This document shows positions 19,824-29,058 of a stretch of 64,000 nucleotides of DNA, in pieces (positions within the stretch are counted from its first letter, which is position 1; every line of letters begins with the position of its first letter). The DNA comes from Symbiopectobacterium purcellii. Lineage in GTDB: Bacteria; Pseudomonadota; Gammaproteobacteria; Enterobacterales; Enterobacteriaceae. Where the stretch lies: assembly GCF_019797845.1 (NCBI RefSeq), contig NZ_CP081864.1:3658001-3722000 (forward strand), given 5' to 3'. The position numbers and the translations under genes are program-made. The notes under the pieces were generated by a model. It did not search any database. It was not told where the DNA came from and was given only the letters and a program-made list of their open reading frames with translations.

Positions 19824-19909
19824 ATCTTGTCGAATTGTTATTGACCTCTTCCCTTTGCTCAGTACCGGCGTAAAGTATTCGCTCCTCTTTCTCCTTCGAA
19901 GGAGATCAA

Positions 19910-20474
19910 ATGTCGCCAAAAAACAGAATTCATATCTTAGGCGCCTCAGGCGCCGGCGCTACGTCCATTGCCAAATGCCTAGCCGAGCGGGTGGGTTATC
20001 AACATCTCGATACCGATGATTTTTATTGGCGCGACACATTCCCTCCCTATACGGTGGCAAACCAACCACAAGAAAGGCAGTTACAACTCGCTGACACACT
20101 AAAAGCACACGAACAATGGATTCTTAGCGGCTCACTGTGTGGCTGGGGTGATATCTTTATCCCGAGTTTTGAACTCGTTATCTATGTATGTCTATGTTAA
20201 CAATGAAAAACGCCTTGAACGGCTCAAGCGAAGAGAACTAATGCGATTTGGGGACGATATTTTGCCCGGAGGCAAGCAGCATGAGCGGTATCAGGCGTTT
20301 ATTAAATGGGCAGCGGGTTACGAAACTACGATGGATGTCAGTCGAAACGCACTCCGGCACCAACAGTGGTTGGAGAAGCTCCCCTGCCCTGTCATCCACA
20401 TCATCAATGAAAGCACCGTTGACGAAGCCGTAAGCGATATCGTGTCACAGTGGGCGTTGACCCCGTCCAGTTGA
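19910..20474 (+). pseudogene. P-loop kinase (adenylate-kinase-like) gene broken by a 4-bp duplication
   Basis: The first frame (19910-20200) begins MSPKNRIHILGASGAGATS, a Walker A motif, then HLDTDDFYW typical of small NMP-kinase-like proteins. It stops early after VIYVCLC. The second frame continues from about 20190 with YVNNEKRLERLKRREL, the lid/arginine region, and ends at 20474. The join contains ATGTATGT; removing one ATGT restores a continuous frame reading VIYVYVNNEK, giving about 187 residues. A strong ribosome site GAAGGAG precedes the start. It is either a recent inactivation or a sequencing error. Confidence 0.8.
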
Positions 20475-20528
20475 ACAGGCTTTCTCAGGATGCGCAGGGA
20501 GCATTATGCAACGCCCCCTGCGCCTGCA

Positions 20529-21149
20529 TTAGAGGATTTCCAGCAGTTCGACTTCAAAAATCAGCGCGCTGAACGGCGGAATGGATGCACCGGCACCGCG
20601 TTCGCCATATGCCAGGTTATGCGGAATATAAAGTTCCCATTTGGAACCGACCGGCATCAGCGTCAGCGCTTCAATCCAGCCAGGAATAACGCCGCTCACC
20701 GGAAATTCTGCCGGTTGTCCGCGCTGCACGGAGCTGTCGAACACGCTGCCATCGATCAGGCGACCCGTGTAGTGTACACGCACACGATCTTGACGTGCGG
20801 GGATCGCCCCTTCACCTTGGGTCAGCACGCGGAATTGCAAACCGGACTCCGTCTGGTTAACGCCGTTTTTACCGGCATTGTCTGCCAGGAAATTTTGCCC
20901 TTCAACAGCCAACGCTTGCTGGTTTTCACGGCGCACTGCGTCAGCACGTTCATGAATTTCACGCAGCGCGCGATGTACAACATCCACAGGAACGGCGGGC
21001 GCATTACCTGCCAGTGCATCACGCAGACCTGCCACCAGGGCTTCAGGGATCAGCCCTTCCAGGCCAGATTCTTGCAACTGTTGGCCAACCTGCAAACCAA
21101 TACCGTAACTGGCCTGCGCCTCAACGCTCTCATAAGAAGGGGTACTCAT
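20529..21149 (-). CDS. fklB: FKBP-type peptidyl-prolyl isomerase FklB (FKBP22)
   Basis: A 206-residue protein with an N-terminal dimerisation helix region ([12 protein letters not shown]...) and a C-terminal FKBP domain: [18 protein letters not shown] (about residues 120-137), [23 protein letters not shown] and LAYGERGAG. It catalyses cis/trans proline isomerisation in protein folding. Length equals that of E. coli FklB. It is convergent with the broken kinase gene and divergent from ytfB. Confidence 0.96.
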   Translation of the reverse strand: MSTPSYESVEAQASYGIGLQVGQQLQESGLEGLIPEALVAGLRDALAGNAPAVPVDVVHRALREIHERADAVRRENQQALAVEGQNFLADNAGKNGVNQTESGLQFRVLTQGEGAIPARQDRVRVHYTGRLIDGSVFDSSVQRGQPAEFPVSGVIPGWIEALTLMPVGSKWELYIPHNLAYGERGAGASIPPFSALIFEVELLEIL

Positions 21150-21495
21150 GGATGTTCCTCATTGTGTAAAAAAATGAAAACGCAGCATAACAGCGCTGGA
21201 CGGCAGGGTAAAATCTTCTGTGCGATCGTTATACCCGTCATACTTGCACGTTACCGAGGCGTTGGCAGGGCGCAGGACTGTGAAAATCGGAGCACAGCCA
21301 AAAAAATCGGCCCTGTCAGTATGAAAGGCGAGCGAATACCATGCCCTATTCTATACTAAGGGTTCCACTTTCTCTCAAATTTGTTACCTTAAGCATCAAC
21401 ACGTTAGCGATTATGACTCTTGTATTACTTTCGTTGGCGCGTTACCTATATACTGGGCAGCTTTACAGGTTGCTATCGTTGCAAGAGAGGTCACC
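21150..21495. other. Non-coding divergent region between fklB and ytfB
   Basis: 346 bp with no supported gene. It contains the promoters of fklB and ytfB and one truncated copy (21229-21276) of the palindromic repeat also seen at 12398-12598. Confidence 0.5.
21229..21276. repeat. Truncated copy of the palindromic repeat
   Basis: TTATACCCGTCATACTTGCA followed by CGTTaccgagGCGTTGGCagGGCGCAG matches the first 45 bp or so of the element at 12398. The right half is missing, so this is a decayed solo end. Confidence 0.55.
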
Positions 21496-22161
21496 ATGGG
21501 CAGAATCGCGCCCAGGAAACGAGTAGCCCCCGCAAGGGATTATCAAGCGCTGATTCGCAGCGTTCTACGCGTTCTTCCGCGTTTGCCTTTGGCTCGGGCT
21601 GAAAAACAGCGTAATGCGTCCTCTCTCCCCCTGTCAGCACTGCGTGAGCGCGTGCGTGACGCCTTGAGAGGGCTGTGGCATCACCCTGACAGCTACCACT
21701 GGATGGATCCGTTGCCTGCCTTCCACCGCCGTGCGATTCTGATTGCCTTCGCACTGCTGCTGATCGCACTGCTGTGGCCCTATTCGCCGTCAACGTCGCG
21801 CACTCCGCCATCAGCGACCCCCATCACCCTTAATGAATCAGCCCCGATGCACGCCAACCTCGCTGATAGCACGTCCGCGCCGGTAGAGCACGCTGCGCCG
21901 GCCTGGCAGACGTATCCGATTGCCGCAGGACAAACGCTGGCGCAGTTGTTCAGGGATAATAACCTGCCCGTCAACGATGTTTTTGCAATGGCTCAGGTGG
22001 AAGGAAGAGACAAGCCGCTGAGCAACCTGCGTGCCGGGCAACAAGTCAAACTGCGGCTCAATCCACAGGGAATGGTGTCTGAACTGGAGATTGAAACTGC
22101 GGATGGCCAGCAGGTGCATTTCACCCGCCAATCCGATGGCGTATTTCTTCGCACGCGTTAA
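21496..22161 (+). CDS. ytfB: YtfB, OapA-family cell-envelope/cell-division protein
   Basis: 221 residues: a basic cytoplasmic N-terminus with the conserved WMDPLPAFHRRAI stretch (OapA N-terminal domain), one membrane segment (LIAFALLLIALLWPYS, about residues 82-97), a Ser/Pro-rich linker, and a C-terminal OapA/LysM-like domain (YPIAAGQTLAQLFRDNNLP). The E. coli homologue is a cell-division-associated, glycan-binding protein. GAGAGG lies before the ATG. The N-terminal 60 residues are longer and more basic than in E. coli. Confidence 0.9.
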   Translation: MGRIAPRKRVAPARDYQALIRSVLRVLPRLPLARAEKQRNASSLPLSALRERVRDALRGLWHHPDSYHWMDPLPAFHRRAILIAFALLLIALLWPYSPSTSRTPPSATPITLNESAPMHANLADSTSAPVEHAAPAWQTYPIAAGQTLAQLFRDNNLPVNDVFAMAQVEGRDKPLSNLRAGQQVKLRLNPQGMVSELEIETADGQQVHFTRQSDGVFLRTR

Positions 22162-22168
22162 GGTTGGT

Positions 22169-22546
22169 TCAGGCGCTACACTGTGCGAGCAGAAAATCCC
22201 GCAGTACCTGCGCATGATTACACTGCAGCTCTTTGCTGGCATAGAGCAATGTGACTTCACCCGAGCACGTTAACGCCGACGTAATGACTTGCCAATGCCG
22301 TTGTTGTGCCAGTTCGGTGCAATACTGCGTAACAAAAGTGTCCCACGCGTCTGGCGCTGCGTGGAATGCCTGACGCAGTGCCGTGCTGGGCGCAACTGCT
22401 TTAAGCCACTGAGCGCCTTCCAGTCGCACTTTTCGAACACCGCGTGGCCAAAGCCGATCCACCAGAAACGTGGGGTGAGCAAAAGGCGAGTGCACATCAT
22501 AAACCCGCTGTAAATGAATACGCGGTGCATCAATGGCTGCGGACAT
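22169..22546 (-). CDS. DUF488-family protein (YeaO-like)
   Basis: 125 residues of the DUF488 family. The conserved VDRLWPRGVRK segment lies at about residues 29-39 and is followed by WLKAVAPSTALR and the strand VTLLYASKELQCNHA. The function is unknown. The ribosome site GGGAGG precedes ATG 22546. It lies 7 bp after the ytfB stop, on the opposite strand. Confidence 0.88.
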   Translation of the reverse strand: MSAAIDAPRIHLQRVYDVHSPFAHPTFLVDRLWPRGVRKVRLEGAQWLKAVAPSTALRQAFHAAPDAWDTFVTQYCTELAQQRHWQVITSALTCSGEVTLLYASKELQCNHAQVLRDFLLAQCSA

Positions 22547-22626
22547 AGCGAGAACCTCCCGTCATAAACCGGGTTAGCATACGCCCAATTCCCTTTGCCG
22601 TGCTGACTGATCGCCCCTAAAACGCA

Positions 22627-22652
22627 AAACGCCGACCCTAAGGTCGGCGTTT
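22627..22652 (-). terminator. Terminator of the rpsF-priB-rpsR-rplI operon
   Basis: The stem GCCGACC (22631-22637) and GGTCGGC (22642-22648), extended by A/T pairs, reads on the minus strand as a GC hairpin followed by GTTTTGCGTTTT. It lies 41 bp beyond the rplI stop. Confidence 0.85.
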
Positions 22653-22692
22653 CACGCATAACGCTCAGCGCCCGAAGGCACCGTGGCATTGC

Positions 22693-23142
22693 TTATTCAG
22701 CAACAACCAGCACGTTCAGCGTAGCGAACACATCGCTGTGAACCTGGAAGCTCACTTCGTGGTCGCCCAGCGTACGCAGTACGCCGTTCGGCAGGCGAAC
22801 TTCGCTTTTTGCGATAGCAACGCCAGCAGCAGTGACAGCATCAGCGATGTCACGCGTACCGATAGAACCGAACAGTTTGCCTTCGTCGCCCGCTTTGGAC
22901 GCCAGGGTAACGGTGCCCAGTTCAGTCAGTTGCGCAGCACGCGCTTGAGCAGCAGCCAGAACGTCAGCCAGTTTGGCTTCCAGTTCTGCGCGACGCGCTT
23001 CGAAGAACTCAACGTTTTTCTTGGTTGCCGGCACAGCTTTGCCCTGCGGAACCAGGAAGTTACGAGCATAGCCCGCTTTAACGTTTACCTGATCACCCAG
23101 GCTGCCCAGGTTTGCTACTTTATCAAGCAGAATAACTTGCAT
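22693..23142 (-). CDS. rplI: 50S ribosomal protein L9
   Basis: 149 residues, the exact E. coli length. It has the L9 signature [21 protein letters not shown] (residues 17-37), the long central helix rich in Ala/Glu (about 41-75), and the C-terminal rRNA-binding domain. It is the last gene of the four-gene ribosomal operon, 41 bp after rpsR. Confidence 0.99.
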   Translation of the reverse strand: MQVILLDKVANLGSLGDQVNVKAGYARNFLVPQGKAVPATKKNVEFFEARRAELEAKLADVLAAAQARAAQLTELGTVTLASKAGDEGKLFGSIGTRDIADAVTAAGVAIAKSEVRLPNGVLRTLGDHEVSFQVHSDVFATLNVLVVAE

Positions 23143-23183
23143 TACCTTATCCTCTCAAAGTCTCGTTAGTGGACTGTGGCCGA

Positions 23184-23736
<553 letters not shown>

Positions 23737-23741
23737 GGCAA

Positions 23742-24167
<426 letters not shown>

Positions 24168-24173
24168 TCAGGG

Positions 24174-24219
24174 TCAGCCGCGGCCCATGGAAGCAAGGAA
24201 CGTGTGTGTATGCGGCTGA
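24174..24219 (-). promoter_or_regulatory. Putative S6:S18 autoregulatory leader of rpsF
   Basis: On the minus strand the rpsF 5' leader contains TCAGCCGC (24212-24219) and GCGGCTGA (24174-24181), an exact 8-bp stem with a CCG element, 39 bp from the ATG. The S6-S18 complex is known to bind such a CCG-containing leader structure in many bacteria. The assignment rests on position and stem, not on a covariance search. Confidence 0.5.
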
Positions 24220-24500
24220 AAAAATGACGCGTCAGTATACTTACCCCTGTTAATAAGCGCAAGGCATTCCCTCACCGTTTAGTCATGGGCGTCTGCGCCG
24301 CTTTTGGGAAACCAAACTTACAAAAAACAATACAAATAACGTATTATTAACGAGTTAGCGCCAATAATCGTGATATATCTCTCAGTTACCCGACACGACT
24401 GTTTGCCAGTCTCAGCGTCAACGTCGACAATTTTTATCATCCAATCCGGGCGTCTCTCTCCAGCGGAACCGTTGTTCAGCAGCGATGACAGGTGCATGCC
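24220..24500. other. Non-coding divergent region upstream of rpsF and the GH32 gene
   Basis: About 280 bp with AT-rich promoter-like stretches around 24320-24380 and no credible ORF. No LacI-type operator could be assigned to the GH32 gene. Confidence 0.4.
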
Positions 24501-25979
24501 ATGATAAAAAACCAAACGCTTCACGATGCGAGTCAGGCCCAGCGCCTGCTGGAAAAGCAGCGAAAAGCGCGTTTTTACCCGGCTTTCCATCTCGCGCCCC
24601 CCACGGGCTGGATGAACGATCCAAACGGGTTGGCGTACTGTGATGGCCGTTATCATGTGTTTTATCAACACCATCCTTATGATGAACACTGGGGCCCCAT
24701 GCATTGGGGGCACATGACAAGCCACGATCTGGTGCACTGGCAGCATCAACCCATTGCGTTGGTACCTGGGGACGCTTTCGACAGAGACGGTTGTTTTTCC
24801 GGTTGCGCCGTGAATGACAATGGTGTGCTTACGCTTATCTATACCGGTCACGTGTGGTTACAGGGTGTTGGTAATGACGGCGCAATCCGCCAGGTACAAT
24901 GCATTGCCACCAGCGAAGATGGCCTCCATTTCACCAAGCATGGTGTGATAGTCACCCCACCCGACGGCATCATGCATTTCCGCGACCCCAAGGTTTGGAA
25001 GCAGAATGGCCGCTGGTTTATGGTGGTGGGCGCGCGTGATGCCAATGATCGGGGTCAGGTATTGCTCTACAGCGGCACCTCTCTGTTCCAATGGCGTCTG
25101 GAAGGGGTGCTGGCTAAAGCCGATCGCTGGTTGGGCTACATGTGGGAGTGCCCGGATTTCTTCCCGCTTGGGGATAAATACCTGCTGATGTTTTCACCAC
25201 AGGGCATGACGCCCGAAGGCTATCGCTACCGTAATCGCTTTCAGAGTGGCTATATTTTGGGACGCTGGCAACCGGATCACCCTTTTACGCTTGAGCAGCA
25301 TTTTCAGGAGTTGGATTCCGGTCACGATTTCTATGCGCCACAATCTTTTGTCACCGCCGATGGACGCCGTTTGCTGTTCGGTTGGATGGATATGTGGGAG
25401 TCCGAGAGACCCACTCAGGCCGACGGCTGGGCTGGATGCCTCACGCTGCCGCGCGAATTGTCGCTGGATGCGCAAGGGCGCGTCAGAATGATGCCGGCAC
25501 GGGAACTGCAAGCACTACGCCGGGAAGCGCACACCCTGCCCGCTTTTTCGCTGAAAAACCAACGGCGCAGGCTGGGGATCAGCGCACTTCAGGCAGAAAT
25601 TCACATGACGTGGGATATTCAAAAAAGCCAAGCGGAACGCTTCGGCATCGAGATTGCCGTCAGCGACGATCGGCGCTATGTCACCCGGTTTTATGTCGAT
25701 ACACAGTCTCGTCGGTTGGTGTTGGATCGCAGTCAATCCGGACTGGGCGTCGGCGGCTATCGCAGCGTGACGCTGCCCGACGGCGACACGCTTGATCTGC
25801 GGATCTTTATCGACCGCTCCTCTGTGGAAGTCTTTGTCAATCAAGGGGAGACCTGTCTTACCAGCCGTATTTATCCGCCAACAGAAGGACGCGGCATCGC
25901 GCTTTATGCCGAGAATGGGGAGGCATACTGCCAGACCTTTACCCACTGGCAGATGGCATCCATCTATCCTGAGCCGTAA
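24501..25979 (+). CDS. GH32 hydrolase, probably sucrose-6-phosphate hydrolase or beta-fructosidase
   Basis: 492 residues. The GH32 nucleophile motif WMNDPNG (about residues 37-43), the FRDP motif and the acid/base motif WECPDFF are present, followed by a C-terminal beta-sandwich with RIFIDRSSVEVFVNQGE. No signal peptide is seen, so it acts in the cytoplasm on an imported sugar. This favours a ScrB/SacA-type sucrose-6-phosphate hydrolase, but no PTS, permease or regulator gene is adjacent. ATG 24501 is preferred; a GTG nine bases upstream is possible. Confidence 0.88.
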   Translation: MIKNQTLHDASQAQRLLEKQRKARFYPAFHLAPPTGWMNDPNGLAYCDGRYHVFYQHHPYDEHWGPMHWGHMTSHDLVHWQHQPIALVPGDAFDRDGCFSGCAVNDNGVLTLIYTGHVWLQGVGNDGAIRQVQCIATSEDGLHFTKHGVIVTPPDGIMHFRDPKVWKQNGRWFMVVGARDANDRGQVLLYSGTSLFQWRLEGVLAKADRWLGYMWECPDFFPLGDKYLLMFSPQGMTPEGYRYRNRFQSGYILGRWQPDHPFTLEQHFQELDSGHDFYAPQSFVTADGRRLLFGWMDMWESERPTQADGWAGCLTLPRELSLDAQGRVRMMPARELQALRREAHTLPAFSLKNQRRRLGISALQAEIHMTWDIQKSQAERFGIEIAVSDDRRYVTRFYVDTQSRRLVLDRSQSGLGVGGYRSVTLPDGDTLDLRIFIDRSSVEVFVNQGETCLTSRIYPPTEGRGIALYAENGEAYCQTFTHWQMASIYPEP

Positions 25980-26001
25980 CCACAGCGCGTCAAGGGGGAC
26001 G

Positions 26002-26793
26002 TCAGACAGTCCCGGCTAGCGGCGCCTTAGGCAATGGCTCGGCGGCAAACTGTCGGGTAAAGAAGCGGCTGCCCGCCGTCAGTGCCAACGGAGTGATTCG
26101 GTGCGCCACATCGCGTTCAGTCAGGTAGGTGACGTTATGATGTTGATTATCCGCTTTGAGTGCTGCATACAAGCGTGCACTATCGGCGGCGGGTACCACG
26201 TCATCAGCATCACCATGCCACAGTAATAGTGAGCGATTTGCTAACGCAGTCAGCCGGTCGGAGACATCATAGTTGGCCAGCGTTTGCGCCAACTGGCGCA
26301 GCAGATCGTCAGATCCCGGACTGCCCACGGGAACCGGAGGGAAAAGCGAGCGCGATAGCGCTGAAAAATACCCGGACCCCATAAACGCCGCGACGGCTGA
26401 GATCCACGGGTAGCGCGCCATGCTGGCCAACGCGGTCATGCCTCCGAGCGACGCACCCGCAACGCCAATTTTCTCATCAGCAATCCACCCGCGCTGACGC
26501 GCGGCATCCACCAGCCCCGGCAATTCCTGCACGTTAAATTGCAGAATATCCCAGAAATGGCGTAAACGGCGGGCCTCATCACCGTCATAACGCGCACCGT
26601 GCATCGCCGCATCAGGCAAAATAACACGAAACCCCACTTGTGCTAACGCATAGCCAAAATAGGCGTATACTTCCTTGGATGAGGTATAGCCATGAAAAAA
26701 GAATATCGTCTGTAACGGAAACGCCTGCTTACCACTAGGCGTTGCATGCAGGACATCAATCCCGTTGAGGGTATCTGGCGAAATTTCTACCAT
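26002..26793 (-). CDS. yjfP: YjfP-type serine esterase
   Basis: 263 residues with an alpha/beta-hydrolase fold: the oxyanion stretch FFFHGYTSSKEVYAYF, the nucleophile elbow GVAGASLGGMTAL, the Asp-bearing LLWHGDADDVVP, and a histidine in DVAHRITP. It is collinear with E. coli YjfP, an esterase acting on short acyl esters and sugar esters. ATG 26793 (MVEIS) matches E. coli; the frame extends to 26835. It is convergent with the GH32 gene. Confidence 0.9.
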   Translation of the reverse strand: MVEISPDTLNGIDVLHATPSGKQAFPLQTIFFFHGYTSSKEVYAYFGYALAQVGFRVILPDAAMHGARYDGDEARRLRHFWDILQFNVQELPGLVDAARQRGWIADEKIGVAGASLGGMTALASMARYPWISAVAAFMGSGYFSALSRSLFPPVPVGSPGSDDLLRQLAQTLANYDVSDRLTALANRSLLLWHGDADDVVPAADSARLYAALKADNQHHNVTYLTERDVAHRITPLALTAGSRFFTRQFAAEPLPKAPLAGTV

Positions 26794-27058
26794 GTGGGTT
26801 CTCTCTCTTTTTTCTTTCCGCACATCATTAAGCATAAACTCGGGTTGCCTAACACCCTATCACCAAAAATAAATTTTTTTTAAATACAAATTCGCAATGA
26901 TTTATAACAAAGACTGCAATGTAAAGTTACACAAATCAGATGAATTATTTACTTACACTGCCGTTACTGGCGTTAACTGCTGGCGCTTGACTGTACGGCA
27001 GTTGACAACATCATGGGTCATTTTCCAGCACGGATTGCACTAATAAAAGAGACATAGC

Positions 27059-29002
27059 ATGCTGCAATTTTCTTCTTTTCGACACTGGGGTTTAGGCATC
27101 AAGCTCTCGGCAATCGCCTCGCTGAGTGTGGCCGTGCTGTTTTTGGTTTTCACACTGTCACTGACGCGCTCTGCGGGCGATCAGCTAAAATCACTGACGC
27201 TGCACGATATGCAAAGCCAGGTGACTGGTGTAACAGACATGATCACCATGTACGATGCCGGATTACAAGCAGAAGTGGGTAATTACAGCACGCTGTTCGC
27301 CAGCTTCCTCCCAACCCAATACAGCATTGATACTACCCAACGGGTGCCTTACGGAGATGGTTCACAGCCCACGCTGAAAGCAGGCGATACGCAGTTGAAT
27401 GTGAATACTGCCATCGTGGATGATTTTCTCAGCCGCACCGGCGCGATTTCAACACTGTTTGTGCGCGACGGCGATGACTTTGTACGCACCACAACCTCGT
27501 TGAAAAAAGAGGATGGCACCCGCGCCATCGGCACCCGACTTGACAGAGAGAGCGCTGCCTACACCAGCATTATGAAGGGTGGCACCTATAGCGGACTGGC
27601 GCCGCTGTTCGGCAAGCAGTACATCACCCAATACACGCCCATCAAAGATACGTCAGGCCAGATTATCGGTATCCAGTTTGTGGGTATCGATATCACGCGT
27701 GAATTCACTCAAATGCAGCAACGCATTTTGGAAAAGCGAATTGGTGAAGATGGCCATTTCTTCGTGATTAATGCGAAAAAAGGCAACGAACTCGGCAATT
27801 ACCTCTTCCACCCAACGCGCGCTAACCAGCGTCCTGACTGGTCCGAAGGCACACTGAACCAGATTCTGGCTACCCATGACGGCACGCTGGAGTATCGCGA
27901 CAACAGCCTGTCGCCGAACGAACAGGAACAGGTGATGGTTTTTCAGGCAGTACCGCAGTGGGGATGGGTGATCGTGGGTACGCTGAGCAAAAGCAGCCTG
28001 CTGGCTAACATCACTCACACGCGCAATCTGTTCCTGGCGGGTGGTGCCTTATTGACACTGATCTTTGCCGTGTTCTTTATGTTACTGACACGCCAATGGC
28101 TAAGCCGACCGCTGGAAGAGGTGGTTAAAGTGGCGGAACAGTTCTCTGCCGGAAACCTGCAAGCCACGATGACCACGCAGCGCAATGATGAAGTGGGCCG
28201 CTTGATCGGTACCATCAACGGTATCGGACAGGGATTGACGCGCATCGTCGCCCAGGTGCGCGCCTCCGCAGAAGAGATCAGCGAACAGATCAGTCGTCAA
28301 GCCAGCAGCGTGGAGGAAACCTCTGCCAGTATGGAGCAGATTTCAGCGACGGTGAGACAGAACGCCGACAACGTTTCCAGCGTGCGCCAGTTGGCAGAAG
28401 AGAGCGCCAACGCCGCACAGCACGGCAGCGAGCGCGTAAGCGATAGCGATAGCGTCTCTACCATGAGCGACATCAAGGATTCATCGCAGCGTATTTCCGA
28501 TATCACCTCAGTGATCGAATCCATCGCGTTCCAAACCAACATTCTGGCACTGAACGCCGCGGTAGAAGCGGCTCGCGCCGGAGAGCACGGTAAAGGTTTC
28601 GCCGTGGTTGCCGCCGAAGTACGCGCGCTGGCACAGCGCAGCGCAACCGCAGTGAAGGAGATTGAAACGCTGATTAACGAATCGCTGGAAAAAATTGAAG
28701 CGGGTTATCGCATTTCCGCCAAAACCCAGTCGGCGATGGACGATTTACTGCAACGTATTCATCAGCTCAGCACCATCATCAATGAAATTGACACCGCTTC
28801 ACGTGAGCAATCGACAGGCATCGAACAAGTCAATATCGCCGTGGTACACATTGGTCAGGCAACGCAAAAAAGCACTGAACTGGTGAGTAATTCGGAGTTC
28901 ACGGCACAAGGACTGCGCCAGAAGGGGCATCATCTTACTGAACTGGTCAGCGTGTTTCAGATAAACGAATCAACCCCTGCGCTGACGCAGTTGCAACGTT
29001 AA
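27059..29002 (+). CDS. Methyl-accepting chemotaxis protein with periplasmic Cache domain
   Basis: A 647-residue chemoreceptor: TM1 (about residues 15-36), a large periplasmic Cache-type ligand domain (about 40-315), TM2 (about 320-345), HAMP, and a signalling domain with the invariant hairpin tip [26 protein letters not shown] sequence (about residues 482-503). No C-terminal CheR-binding pentapeptide is present. The ligand is unknown. A 6-bp in-frame duplication in the helical bundle before the tip is described under findings. TAAAGTTA at 26922 resembles a flagellar sigma-28 -35 element, but no matching -10 element follows. Confidence 0.94.
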   Translation: MLQFSSFRHWGLGIKLSAIASLSVAVLFLVFTLSLTRSAGDQLKSLTLHDMQSQVTGVTDMITMYDAGLQAEVGNYSTLFASFLPTQYSIDTTQRVPYGDGSQPTLKAGDTQLNVNTAIVDDFLSRTGAISTLFVRDGDDFVRTTTSLKKEDGTRAIGTRLDRESAAYTSIMKGGTYSGLAPLFGKQYITQYTPIKDTSGQIIGIQFVGIDITREFTQMQQRILEKRIGEDGHFFVINAKKGNELGNYLFHPTRANQRPDWSEGTLNQILATHDGTLEYRDNSLSPNEQEQVMVFQAVPQWGWVIVGTLSKSSLLANITHTRNLFLAGGALLTLIFAVFFMLLTRQWLSRPLEEVVKVAEQFSAGNLQATMTTQRNDEVGRLIGTINGIGQGLTRIVAQVRASAEEISEQISRQASSVEETSASMEQISATVRQNADNVSSVRQLAEESANAAQHGSERVSDSDSVSTMSDIKDSSQRISDITSVIESIAFQTNILALNAAVEAARAGEHGKGFAVVAAEVRALAQRSATAVKEIETLINESLEKIEAGYRISAKTQSAMDDLLQRIHQLSTIINEIDTASREQSTGIEQVNIAVVHIGQATQKSTELVSNSEFTAQGLRQKGHHLTELVSVFQINESTPALTQLQR

Positions 29003-29017
29003 GCACAGGGTTAATTC

Positions 29018-29052
29018 CCGGCCTCCGCTGCGCTTAGGCAGCGTGAGGCCGG
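29018..29052. terminator. Terminator hairpin between convergent MCP and toxin-like genes
   Basis: CCGGCCTCCGCTGC (29018-29031) and GCAGCGTGAGGCCGG (29038-29052) form a long GC-rich stem with one bulge, between the two stop codons. Confidence 0.6.
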
Positions 29053-29058
29053 TGGTGT

